Shown here piece after piece: positions 35,057 to 46,031 of a stretch of 64,000 bases of DNA (its first letter is position 1; every line of letters begins with the position of its first letter). Made by a program: the position numbers and the translations under genes. Below the pieces are notes generated by a model. It was given only the letters and a program-made list of their open reading frames with translations. It did no database searches and had not been told where the DNA came from. Where the stretch lies: the NCBI GenBank assembly GCA_946807835.1, contig OX327695.1:29742501-29806500 (forward strand), written 5' to 3'. The stretch is from Ailanthus altissimus (Eukaryota; Streptophyta; Magnoliopsida; Sapindales; Simaroubaceae).

Positions 35057-35960
35057 GATACTTAAGTCTTAAGGCCACAATTTTCTTCTTTATAAGTGAA
35101 TAAATCCTCGATGATGTGGGCTTTAAGTTACTAATAATGTGCTCCTTTGCCGAAAAAAGATTTAGTAGACTAATGTAATTTATTATATAACGAATTTTAA
35201 GTGGTATTATTTAATTAATTTATAATTTTAACACAATTTATAATATATTATAAATTGAAAGTGGTGGGTACTTTTTTTTTTCTTTTTTCCTCTTTAACTT
35301 GATTCGGAGTTGGTAGAATTTCTCCTAATAGCAACATATATTTCTCCTCACTTTAATAAAGATAACATGATTAAGTTCCCGATAAAAAAAAGCAAAGCAA
35401 TAATATCCAATGTTGTTGTAATATCTCATAGAAAGAATTACCACAAACTCATTCTTTTTGCAACTAGAAAGTAAGCACTTTGTAATAAGTGATTCTGCGA
35501 GAGGAAAAAAAAAGCACTCTAGCCATTAAAAGTGATGAATGAAGGTTCTCTGCAAGTTCCTCGCAATTCATGACATCCTAAATCCATAAATGAAATGACA
35601 TAATATATTTATGGATTTTCTTCCCTGATCCTTTTTCTCTTTTACCAAAGTTAGTGTGTGTATTGTTTTTTTTGGCTGTCAACTTATTGAATTTAATTTT
35701 TTTTTTTTTGTTATTAATAACAAACAATGTAAAAAAATGAACCAGCTGAAATAAAATAGTGGGTTTAATTTTTTTTGTTTATGTTATAAATGAAGTAATA
35801 AAATCAGAGAATTAAATTCTCTTTTTCAAATTGAAGCAAGGTGTTTTCATTACAATTGTTTTGCTCTATTTATCGTAAAAATTGACGATTATCTTAATTG
35901 ACAAAGTAATTAGACCCTAACTTATTAAATTCATGTCTTTGATACAAGTGGATTAAAGTA
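35057..35960. other. AT-rich spacer, nothing recognised
   Basis: No credible frame or repeat. Several long T runs. Confidence 0.35.
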
Positions 35961-35962
35961 AT

Positions 35963-36585
35963 GAAGAGTACGTTCTTGTAGATAACACATAATTTGGTTT
36001 AATTTATTTTCCAGAGATTTTGGGAGAATTTAGAACACAACAACAGAAGACCAAACTTGGAAAAAATTGCAATTAAAATAAGACACGAATAATGAATTAA
36101 TAAGAAATGGTAAAATTCAGGGTTTTAATCAAAATAGCCCTTTTAAAGGAACTTATAATTTCTTTAGCCACAAGTTTAGAGTACGTTCAATCAAAATAAG
36201 ACACAAGAAGAGTACGTTCTTGTAGATAACACATTATTTGGTTTAATTTATTTTCCAGAGATTTTGGGAGAATTTAGAACACAACAGAAGACCAAACTTG
36301 GAAAAAATTGCAATTAAAATAAGACACGAATAATGAATTAATAAGAAATGGTAAAATTCAGGGTTTTAATCAAAATAGCCCGAGCATGGGGGCTCAGCCA
36401 AATTGGTTGAGCCCCCCAAAGTCTCACATCCCCACCTAGGTTCGACCCCCCCTTCCCTCCAGGTGGTGCGGAAATGAAAATATATATGTTGTAATCCCCC
36501 CTTCAAAAAAAAAAATCAAAATAGCCCTTTTAAAGGAACTTATAATTTCTTTAGCCACAAGTTTAGAATTCTCATTTTATTGTCC
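35963..36585 (+). repeat. Tandem duplication with spacing of about 244 bases, second copy split by a SINE
   Basis: GAAGAGTACGTTCTTGTAGA begins at 35963 and again at 36207. The two copies stay almost identical through ATTTTGGGAGAATTTAGAAC, AAGACACGAATAATG and TCAAAATAGCCC. Copy 1 then continues TTTTAAAGGAAC directly, while copy 2 does so only after the SINE, at 36528. Confidence 0.9.
36382..36514 (+). mobile_element. tRNA-derived SINE with 12- to 14-bp target duplications
   Basis: This 133-base insert has an A-box-like stretch near 36391-36410, a B box GGTTCGACCC at 36439, and a tail ending in CTTC(A)n. It is flanked by TCAAAATAGCCC at 36370-36381 and 36516-36527; the match extends two bases if tail As are counted. 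Its head is a hairpin, GGGGGCTCA paired with TGAGCCCCC. The uninterrupted tandem copy upstream shows the empty target. The element is polymerase III-type and needs LINE machinery to move. Confidence 0.9.
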
Positions 36586-36699
36586 AGGATGTGAGGACAA
36601 TTTTACTCCATCTCTATTTTAAATACTTCATTTATTTTATTAATAAAAATTTATTATAAGTGGTGATTTAACAATCATGTATAGGGATGAATTAAGATA

Positions 36700-37480
36700 A
36701 ATACTAATACAGAATCATCATAAAGTCAAGTATGAGAAGGACATACAATGACGAAGTAAAACAAGAATCGAAAAGCAATGAGAAATGAGAAAATACAAGT
36801 GGGATGCTACAAATCTGAACGCCCTGATGTTAGAAGATAGAACGTCGTATCGTGGATTCTAAAAGGCCCAATGCCCTAGCGTTAGCTCTAGAATGCCTCA
36901 GCATTGGCACGATAGTCTCACCTCAACGTTGGATGGAGAACGACATAGTGTTGCTTGCTCAGGAAAGTTTTTTTTTTTTGTTTGGATTGACTTCTTTGAG
37001 TAGGTTTCAGATTCTCACATGCGAGAACTCTTATTTCAACTTGGTTTAGAATTTCTTGTGTTTTTATAAACACAATATCAACTCTTATAACCCCTTAAGA
37101 ATTCATTAAGCATTAAAGAGAAACTGTATAAGAGAATAAAGTGTTAGGTAAATACTAAATACTTGTATGTATTATGGTGGAATCATTATTGAGTTTTTTT
37201 TTTTATTCTTGTGTGAACAAAGGAACACTAATAGATCTTTTGAGAGTTTTTTATTCTGTATTTTTTGTATTCTCTAAAAAGTTAATAAGAAAAGTTAGGA
37301 TTTTTTGATCCACCATAAACATAAACTATTGGTGCCGAACCACTTAAATTAACTGTATGTGTTCTTATTTCTTACTCTTATTTACTTGTGATCCAACACT
37401 TCCGCATTAAGTGGGCACTATTGTAAAAGGCTAATCTTTTTAATGAGATTAATGCTAAGACTTTTATTCCTCAACACAAT
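36700..37480 (+). mobile_element. Solo copia-type LTR, plus orientation
   Basis: The U5 part has GATCCACCATAAACATAAAC, GGTGCCGAACCACTTAAATT and GTGTTCTTATTTCTTACTC, the reverse-oriented counterpart of the LTRs at 13 and 33 kb. Upstream, 36820-36960 is a GC-richer block with repeats around CCCAATGCCCTAGCGTTAG. No primer site or internal domain follows. Ends are approximate. Confidence 0.5.
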
Positions 37481-39410
37481 CCTCTTTACAATCAAATTTA
37501 TACATCTATAGTCTCAACACAAAAAAAAAAAATTATCTCAAAAGCACTACGTATTAACCACCCTCCTTAGAATCAAATAGATTATATATCAATAAATTCA
37601 ATTGAAGGTATGTTTCTCGTAACTTACATGACATTCTTTTTTTCCCGCATGCATCACTTGTTTCTAATATAAAGGAAAGAATAGTTTTTGTAGTATTTTT
37701 GTCGATGGTGAATGGAGAAATATTTTTAGGTATAATACAATATAGGAAATTAAAAATTTTGTGAATGAAAAAAAAGGTGCAAAAATGTTCGACAAATTCA
37801 TAGGTACTTGACACAAAAGTTGTGTGTTTCATAACAAAAAAATTGATTTCGCTCAATAGCACCTACAAAAGTGTGCTTGACAATAATGTCGAGCGAAATA
37901 TATCTAAAAATGAATTTGCTCGACACCTACGCTCAACAGCGAAAAAACAAATTGTGAATATTTTTTTGTTCGATAAAGATGTCGAGCTAAATACAATTTC
38001 AGTTATATTTTGCTTGATATCCTTACTCGACAATCAATTTTTGTGGTTTTGTTTTTGTTCTATAAAGTTGTCAAGCATTTTATAACTGAAAATTGATCTT
38101 GAAAAGGTTTGATGTTTTTGAAAGTTTATGTGAAAGTGTTTGACAATTTTTATAGAGAAAGAGTGTTCAATTAGATTTTGTTGCAAAGAATTTATCATTT
38201 GATTTCTTCTGTCGAGAAAGTGGCTGGGTTTCTTGTAGAGAAATAAAAATAATAAGAATGAGTTATTTTCAATATTGACTATTAAAATTATCCTTACACC
38301 CCTACTTTAAACTAATAAAATGAGGGATTTAAAATTTGAATATTATAGTAAATTTACTGACATTTATAATCAGATATCTAACTGAACTTACATGTATTTA
38401 TTGTAGTACAATCTGCAAAATTAGACTTAAGAAAGATCAAATTTATTCTATTTAAATTTGAGGAAATTTTCTACAAATCTAAAACTTTAAAAATGTCAAA
38501 TTTACTCCATAAAAAACTAAGAAATCTACCCCTACCATACATAAAAAGGACTCTGAATTTTAGTCCCCAAATTAAGAACTAAAACTATACCCACCACTCA
38601 GCCCACGGATGGCGTGCACGATGGATAAACATTATTAAGGCGTGGTTAAAAAAAATTGAAGGCCGTTGTAACATCCGAGTGTGAGGTTACTTGCATCACA
38701 CTTAATATATATTATGAACACTTCTTTATTCTACACATTTCATTTATTAGAATTTAAAAATCAGTTTTATTTCATACACTTTTTTTAAATGCTAAATTGT
38801 TTGTAATTAAAGTTTTCTTCTTTATTATCATTATTATTATTTTCTTTTTATTTTAACTATTAGACCACAATCACCAGTATCAAAAATAAGATTTTAAAGT
38901 AAGTTAATTGTAAGTCTAATGAGAGTATTATTAGACGGGTGTGAAGAGTAATTAAAGGTTTTTGTATTGGTATACTAAAGCTAATTTAGTACTAAAAAAT
39001 TTATAAAAATATGTGTACAAAGCATATTTTAAAATGCAAGAAAAAAAAAACCTTGTTTAATTATAATGAATCTTAGACATCAGATCTCAACCACTTAACT
39101 AATTAATAGTATGTTACACAACAAAGTACACAAATACACTCTTGAAATGAAATAGCTTTTCATTTTATTGTTTTTTTAATTTACCAATATTATGGTATGA
39201 GAAAATTTATTCACGAAAATAAGAAAAAAAATAAAATGTAGTTAAAGTGATATAATAATGAGTCTCACCAAGCAAAATGCACGATATAAATATTTTATTT
39301 TTATTGTAGATATCAAATCATGCACTTCAGTTTAATATTTTTATGGTATCAATTAAGCCACAATTTTGATACATTCTTTATTTTATACACAGTGAAAAAC
39401 TATAACTCAC
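37481..39410. other. Noncoding sequence with a cluster of TCGAC/GTCGAGC motifs
   Basis: 37785-38070 contains seven or more variants of TGTCGAGC or its complement GCTCGACA. The open frames there (37554 minus, 37822 plus) overlap it and match nothing known. 38240-39410 is AT-rich with no feature seen. Confidence 0.4.
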
Positions 39411-39419
39411 TATAAATAA

Positions 39420-40275
39420 GAACATATAAGATCAACAAATCAATAAAGATAAAAAAAAACAAACTAATCAACAAGACACAAGATATACGTAGTTCGGCCC
39501 AAAATTGCCTACGTCTACGGATGATCCATGATTTAACTTCTTATTATTGATATAGATCACTAAGTATCTTCTTACATCATTAATGATCCCACAAAACCCC
39601 TTAGTATTTCACATAAAGACCTCTAAGTATCTACATTTGATCATCATGACTCCTTAAGACCTCTTAGTATCTCCTCATAAGAGATTTTTACATGAAATAC
39701 AAGAATAGCCCGAGCATTTAAGTCAAAAGAATTTATGGTGTTTCTTTTGTTCACTTAAGAACCAAAAGAAAACACTCCCCAAAGGTTACACCCTAGTGCA
39801 CCACGCACTTAGTGTCTACCTAACTCCTCTATTCTCTCTTATGGTTATATCTTGAAACTTTAAATGCTTGATTTTTTTTTAGGGTTTATATAATGAATAA
39901 AACACCCTTAGAAACCCTAAACTTATTTAGAATAAGAGTACTTACTTGTAAGAGTTCTAATTCCACTTAAAGAAGTCAATTAAACCAAAATAGGAAATAC
40001 CTTAAAGTAACCGCATAAATAATACCCGCGTGTGAATAGTAATCACCGTGATCAGTGCCTGAAAACAGTCCCCGGTGAACAGTATCCAGCACCGTGCGCA
40101 CAATGCTTGTCGTGAATAGTGTCATCGCATGAACAGTACATATTCTTTTTGGCTTTCCGTTTTGCTCATCCCCAATACACCCAATGCGTACTTGATTTCA
40201 TAATAACTCTTTTCTTAATATTTATTTCAATTTTTACTCATACAAAATTGTTGAATCACCAATTTATTTTTAAAA
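39420..40275 (-). mobile_element. Solo copia-type LTR related to the 13- and 33-kb LTRs
   Basis: It shares the LTR landmarks in the same order: ATACGTAGTTCGGCC..AATTGCCTACGTC, GGATGATCC, GCGCACTTAGTGTCTACC-like, AGGGTTTATATAA, a GC-rich block, and TTAATATTTATTTCAATT. The GC-rich block (40025-40140) repeats GTGAATAGT/GTGAACAGT. The TG/CA ends and target duplication could not be fixed. Confidence 0.55.
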
Positions 40276-40419
40276 AAAAACAAAAAAATTATACATACAT
40301 ACAATATAATTCGATTGCCGTGAATGTGCTTAATATTCATAATAATTCAAGTTTTAAAAATATAAAAGACAAAATTAGTATTTTATATTTTTAAAATACT
40401 TAATATTCATAAGTATTTT

Positions 40420-40650
40420 ATTTTCATTCTCATTCAAACTTTAAAAACAAAAAATAGCAATATCGGTTAGAGCATCCTCGAGCAGGTCACAAGCTTAGAA
40501 TACTACGATTTGATGGCCAATTTGGAAAGACTGTGAGCCATTGGGTTACAAGCTCTCGGAACATGTCTAACAATTTTCAACATAAATTTTCTCCCTAATC
40601 TCAAAAATAATCAAGTCAATATCACATATACTAATAATTTTTCTAAGATT
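40420..40650 (-). mobile_element. LINE RNase H remnant
   Basis: The minus strand reads RHVPRACNPMAHSLSKLAIK near 40490-40550, the HVPR..N..AH.LA.LA block of plant LINE RNase H. It is preceded by a DIDLIIFEIREKI segment in another frame. Stops on both sides. Confidence 0.6.
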
Positions 40651-40899
40651 TAAATTAATTATGAATTCATTTAATATAAAGATGTTGTATAAACTGAATC
40701 ATGAGTATCAAACAAGCTACCATATGTATTTTCATAATCTAAAAAAATTAAGTCAAGACATTAATGTCTTCTTTATAAAACAAGTTCTAAAACATCATAC
40801 AGAAAACAATATGTACTCCATAATAAGTACCAAATTTTGGAGTAAAAAGTATATTTATTATTTATTTTAATTGTTGTGCTTCCAAAGCACAGTTGAAGT

Positions 40900-41700
40900 A
40901 TCTTTAAACCAAATAAACCCTCCATCTAAAATGTCTAATTCAATTATTAAAGGTCACATTTGCAATGTATTAAAAAGTTTGAATTAGCAATTAAGTACAA
41001 AATAATATGTATACACCATTTCTTATACAGTAATGCTATTTTTATATAGTTTGAATATAAAATTTGTATAATGTGAAAAATAACAAAGACCCTCAAAATT
41101 TTCAAATTATTTTAGTAAACCCACAAAAATTGAGATTATGACAAATAAGTCCTTTCAACTTTTAAAACCGTATACTTTCAAATTTGGCAAACAACCCTTG
41201 ATATAGAAATTTGATTCGTTTAGGATCAAAGTAACAAGTTGATGTCAAAATAAAGACCAAAGAGATTAGATTGGTGCATGAGCAATTGATAGGTAGCGAC
41301 AGTGTGAGTTCAATTGTCAGCGGGGAGCGGCAATGAAGAATAATAGAAAACCAAATAAGAAATCCACGTGTGCGGTCCAACGAGCTTCGATGAATGGATT
41401 CTTGGTGTGGTTGGATAAATCAATCATCAAGAACTCAACCAGTGAGGCGGTGACGGTCACTGTAGTATGACTTTGATTTTGCGATTCTAGTGACGAGATA
41501 GAGGCAATAATGATTGGAAGAAGACGAGTAGCCTCTAGGGAGTTTTTTGGTGATCTTGGTTAGTCAGTTGGATGAGTACAATTGACAGCAGCATGATGTT
41601 CGGTGGCAATAACAATGGCTTCGACGATCTAAGAGCGCCGAAGAGATTGAAAAACAAAGACCAAAAAAAAATTTGACTTACGAACTAAACCCTAATACCA
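40900..41700. other. Noncoding sequence, possible edge of a copia element
   Basis: 41680-41705 reads CTAATACCATATTAGAAGAG. This resembles a decayed primer-site complement plus LTR start (CTGATACCATGTTAGAAGAG) of a minus-strand element. No gag is readable in 41100-41650, so the call is weak. Confidence 0.25.
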
Positions 41701-41818
41701 TATTAGAAGAGAAAATAGCTCATGGTATCTCTTAGTCTGAAATATAATTAAACAAGACAACTTTTATATAGATAATACCACTTAACCTATATAAAAAGTA
41801 TATTATCTATAACTATAT

Positions 41819-43000
41819 TTGTTAGGAAAAACTAGGTGACACTCATAAGAGTTAAATTTCAGCACTCAGGCTTAGTTTTCTCCACGAACAACTCAACTCA
41901 TAACAGAATACTGTAACGGACTGAATGTAGATTCAAACACTTAGGTTTCCATAATTCATCCTAAGAAAATTATTAAGTGAGACCCGAGCCAGGACACTCG
42001 TCGCCACTTAATACCATTGTTAGAGGATATGTCATTACGGACTAATCACAAGCAATGTCATCATGAGCCTACCAACGGGTGCCATGTCAGCAATGTTCGG
42101 GATCTGCCACATCAATATCAAATCCTGCCTCAATAGTCCAACTGAAAATACGTTAAATAATGACTAGATTATAAGGATAAGATGTGATAAGAAAAATCTC
42201 CAAAAGACCAATGGCAAGTCTCCATGTCAGCAGTCACATACTTATGTCCCTTACTGACACACAGATTAAAGGCTATTTAGAGTTGTTGGGCAATTCTAAC
42301 ATTGAATCTATTGACCTCACAGAGATAAAATTTATTGACCTGCATTGCTCCCAGGTTCACCTACTCAAGTTGACAACTCTAAAAGCAACCAATCATAAGA
42401 CACCTAATACTCCAAATTCCATAAGAGCACAATTATCCACATGCCTCCATCTAAGCCAATTCTCCAAAATATCCTTCATAAAATGGATGGTTCTCCAATT
42501 GAATGTTACCACTTATAGCCCTTGAAGGGTAATCTTAGGCCAACTCCTTTCACCTCTAAAACTCACCTCTACTATAAAAGCCTCACTTTCTCTGGGATAA
42601 GCCATAAGTTGAAGCTCCATTACTCCACTTTTTCATATTCACTCATTCTCCTCTCTTCATCTTCATTTCTATATTAGGATTTAACCTTACTTGACAATCT
42701 TTATTCATTTATATTTATTAAGGAAACATTCACTAAAACATAAGAAATGACCTCTACAAGTCCAAATAGAGGAAGAACATAGGAGATTCTAGCTCATGAG
42801 TGACATTACTATCATTGTAACTTATGTCTTTTAATATCTTCTTCATATAATGAATTTTGATGATGAGTTCTACCTGTGGATATTTGGTTAAACCGCATAA
42901 ATCAATGTGTTGATTATATTTATATTACATTTTTTTATTAGTTGTGGTAGTATTGAGTTATGAGCTCAGTCTGAATGAGCTCTACTAAGTCTTACTTGTT
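41819..43000 (+). mobile_element. LTR-like retroelement segment with TATA box
   Basis: Starts TGTTAGGAAAAACTAGG. A TATA-like CTACTATAAAAGCCTCAC lies at about 42569-42586. The U5-like part, GTGGATATTTGGTTAAACCG followed by CATAAATC, is at 42895. This order fits an LTR with promoter, but no internal domain or primer site is visible and the class is open. The 113-codon frame at 42184 falls inside it and matches nothing. Confidence 0.4.
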
Positions 43001-43358
43001 ATAATCGTCTCCAAACAACTCCCTAACTTTAGTTTTAATTTGAACCACGTATTGACTATTCTATGAACCCTAAGTCTCCCTCATCTTCTAAAATATATTT
43101 TAGGCTCTTTCCTGCTCAACTCTATATCCCTGAGTACCTCTTTTGATCTTAAACACGACCTTTGTAGTTCTCTTCAACCTAACTTAGTCAAACTATCCCC
43201 TCTAAGTTGTTATATACTCAATAGTACTGAGCTTTGACAATCTCTACTGAGTTGTCACTTTCCCTTAATAAATATATTCTCACTAGTTTGGGTTCAAGAA
43301 ACAGCCGAGTCCTTGAGTTCATGGGCCTACTAAATTAGACCCAAAATAATATTATAAT

Positions 43359-44239
43359 GGGATAAGGACTGATAAACTCCTTTAGTTTAGCCTAAGTGCC
43401 TAAAACACTCTTTTATTTTTAAAAATACTTTGGAGACCCTTGTTTGTCAATTTATTATGCTAATTTTGATAGAATCTTATCAAATTCAATAAAAGTTACG
43501 ATTTTGTCCCTTATTGTAGAGTATACATTAATTGACATGTGTCATTTAATAAAAGGACACTTGTCGCAAAGTGATTAGTTACTGTGGACATGTCACTAGT
43601 TATATTTAAAATAAACTAAATAAATAAATATTAAAAAATTGTCACCGTCACCAAAAAATAACAGTCGGTCATTTTTTTACGACCATTTTTTGAATTTTTC
43701 TTATTTTACATTATTGAACTCTATTTTTCTTAATCTACACAACAATTGGTCATTTATGCAACAAAAAAAAAGAGCAGAACCGCTCCTCTATTTGACGGAG
43801 AGCAACAATGGCCATCGCCCCTCACCACCCTATTTGATTATTTTCTAGTCTGTTTTTACAAAAAAAAAAAAAAAAATAACCCCACTGTTGTGTAATCAAG
43901 AAAAATAAAATTTAATAAGAAAAAATTTGTTGCCAAAAAAGGGTCGACAACTGTTTTCTGGCAATGATAGCAGATTTTTTTTATTTATTTTAAATATAAC
44001 CAATGATATGTTGATACATGTTTAAAATTACTTTGCTGACATATATCCTTTTATTAAATAACACATGTCAATTAATGCATATTCTACAATAAAAGACAAA
44101 ATCATAATTTTCAATAAATTTAATAAAATTTTGTTAAATTTAACATAATAAATTAACAGACAAGAGTCTTCAAAATATTTTTAAAAATAAAAATATTTTA
44201 AATACTGACAAACTAAAAAAATTCATCGGTACTTATCTC
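43359..44239. mobile_element. Fold-back element with about 260-base inverted arms
   Basis: 43359-43630 is the inverted counterpart of about 43970-44239. In one orientation both read GATAAG.AC.GAT..A, TTATTTTTAAAAATA.TTTG, GACTCTTGT-like, TTAATTTATTATG.TAA, TTATTGTAGA.TAT.CATTAAT, TGACATGTG and TTTAATAAAAGGA. A central ~340 bases has no transposase and only short frames. The long arms suggest a Mutator-like non-autonomous element. Flanks at 43350-43358 and 44240-44248 are both AT-rich but not an exact repeat. Confidence 0.75.
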
Positions 44240-45650
44240 TAAATAAATAAATCTCAAAACCCAGCCAACAGCCACCCCATTTCAACCCAATTTCATATCA
44301 AGGTGTTGAAGGGCCAAGTACATGGAGATTGATAAAAGATTATTGTCATTATACTCAATTTGCGAATACATAGTCTTTTTCTGGTATTTTTGGCTTTTCT
44401 TTGGGAAGAGAATAGTAATTAAGGTGCAAGCAACGGACTGCTGTCACAAATGAACTACCAATGCCCAAAGCAAAAGTCCTTCATGTGTGCTACACAGACC
44501 TAGCCGAGGCAGACTTCACTGATAAAGTTCAAATTTTGTTACTCTAATACTAGATGCGAATTAAAACACACAAAAAAAAAAGCCAAAAGAAGCTGTAGGT
44601 GACTAGCAAACATCCAACATATCTTCGCTCTATTAATATGAACATGTTGAATTATATAACAAAAATTACATTGTATTAAAATGAAGAAAAATTATTACTT
44701 TAGCCTCTACGTTTTATTGAATTATTCATTAAATTTTTAACATTTTAAAAATTATTAATTACATCTCTTAAAAACAAAAATAACCATATTTAAAATATGA
44801 AAATAATAACAAAAGTAAAATAAAAATAATACTAAAAATGCTTCGATTATTTTAAAAATATTAAGGACTAAGTGAAAATTTCAACAAAAATATATATACT
44901 AAACTGTTAAGTTTCCTAAAATAAATTAGATTGAATATATTATAATATCATATTTAGGAGTCAGAGGACACAAATTGTAATTATATAATTAATGCAAAAA
45001 AGTAATAAAGAAGAAAAAGTTCACGGCCACCAATTGCCGCGGCCGACCGTCACAGACTGTCATCGACTACCACAAAACATCGTCATTGAAATCTTTAAGA
45101 GTCCTTGTTGTCCGCCTTACCTAACCATGAAAACATAATTGGCATTGAAGATCGATTTGATTGAGATAAAAAAAAATAGAGGAATTATCCAACCACGATT
45201 CAAAGATGTCAAAAAGTGGTTAGTGCTGTAAATTGCCACTATCAGTCTCTTCAGAAGCAACAAATCTAGTTAATGGTGATACTGGTGTTATTAGTGAGTC
45301 AATTGATGACGGTCAACGACAACTGATGGTGATTAGTGGAGAACGATGGTGCCGACAACATACTGGATTCACCTACCTAAAGCTTTTATTATCAAATGCA
45401 ATGCAAGTTTTATATTCCATACTACAAATACAATTTAAAGACATAATTGATTCAGATTTTTTGACAAATAAGATTTAAGGGGGAAAAAAAACTCACAAAT
45501 TCTTGTGGGTACAGTACACGTATACAACAGCATAAACAGTATGCTTTTTGGCATCTCAAAAACATAATCCATTCCAAACAAAAAGCAGCTTCAACAAAGC
45601 TATTTCCATGATGGGTCTTCCTACTTGAGCTTCGAACTAGTGGATAAACC
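44240..45650. other. Spacer, nothing recognised
   Basis: AT-rich, with a GC-richer patch at 45020-45350 whose short frames match nothing known. Confidence 0.35.
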
Positions 45651-46031
45651 ATGACAGCAGTGCTTCAAACCTTAGGCACGCAACATTCAGAACCTTCAGA
45701 AATTCCAACCTCACAAACCTGGAGTCGATGGTCAATGGTCCCGTCTTAGTCCCAAGTTTTAATACTAAAACCGAACATACTAGATATCAAGAAATTGTCA
45801 CTGCCACCATACTCCCAAATTCAGGTGCACCAACTCTTGTATTTCCTGTTGAGAATCAATTATGGGGGCACTTGAGGCATGCATCTGCGTGCATTCATCC
45901 TTATAGTAGCTCCTTCAAAACCTAACGAGCCTTGAAAACAAACTCAGAAGAAAACATCCACAACCAATATTCAATTATCCAAAGCTAAAACAGCAGTTGC
46001 AGACAGGAGGTGAGATGTTCATAAAAATGCA
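45651..46031 (-). other. Probable 3' untranslated region of the ALKBH gene
   Basis: Sequence downstream of the stop codon at 46032. It has less extreme AT content than the spacer beyond and no competing gene. The polyadenylation site was not located. Confidence 0.35.

Noticed and set aside
37554..38085. Overlapping 102- and 87-codon frames on opposite strands
   Set aside because: AT-rich noncoding sequence with a motif cluster; neither frame has domain, signal or splice support.
42184..42525. 113-codon plus frame starting MIRKISKRPMASLHV
   Set aside because: Lies wholly within an LTR-like segment upstream of its TATA-like box; no recognisable domain.
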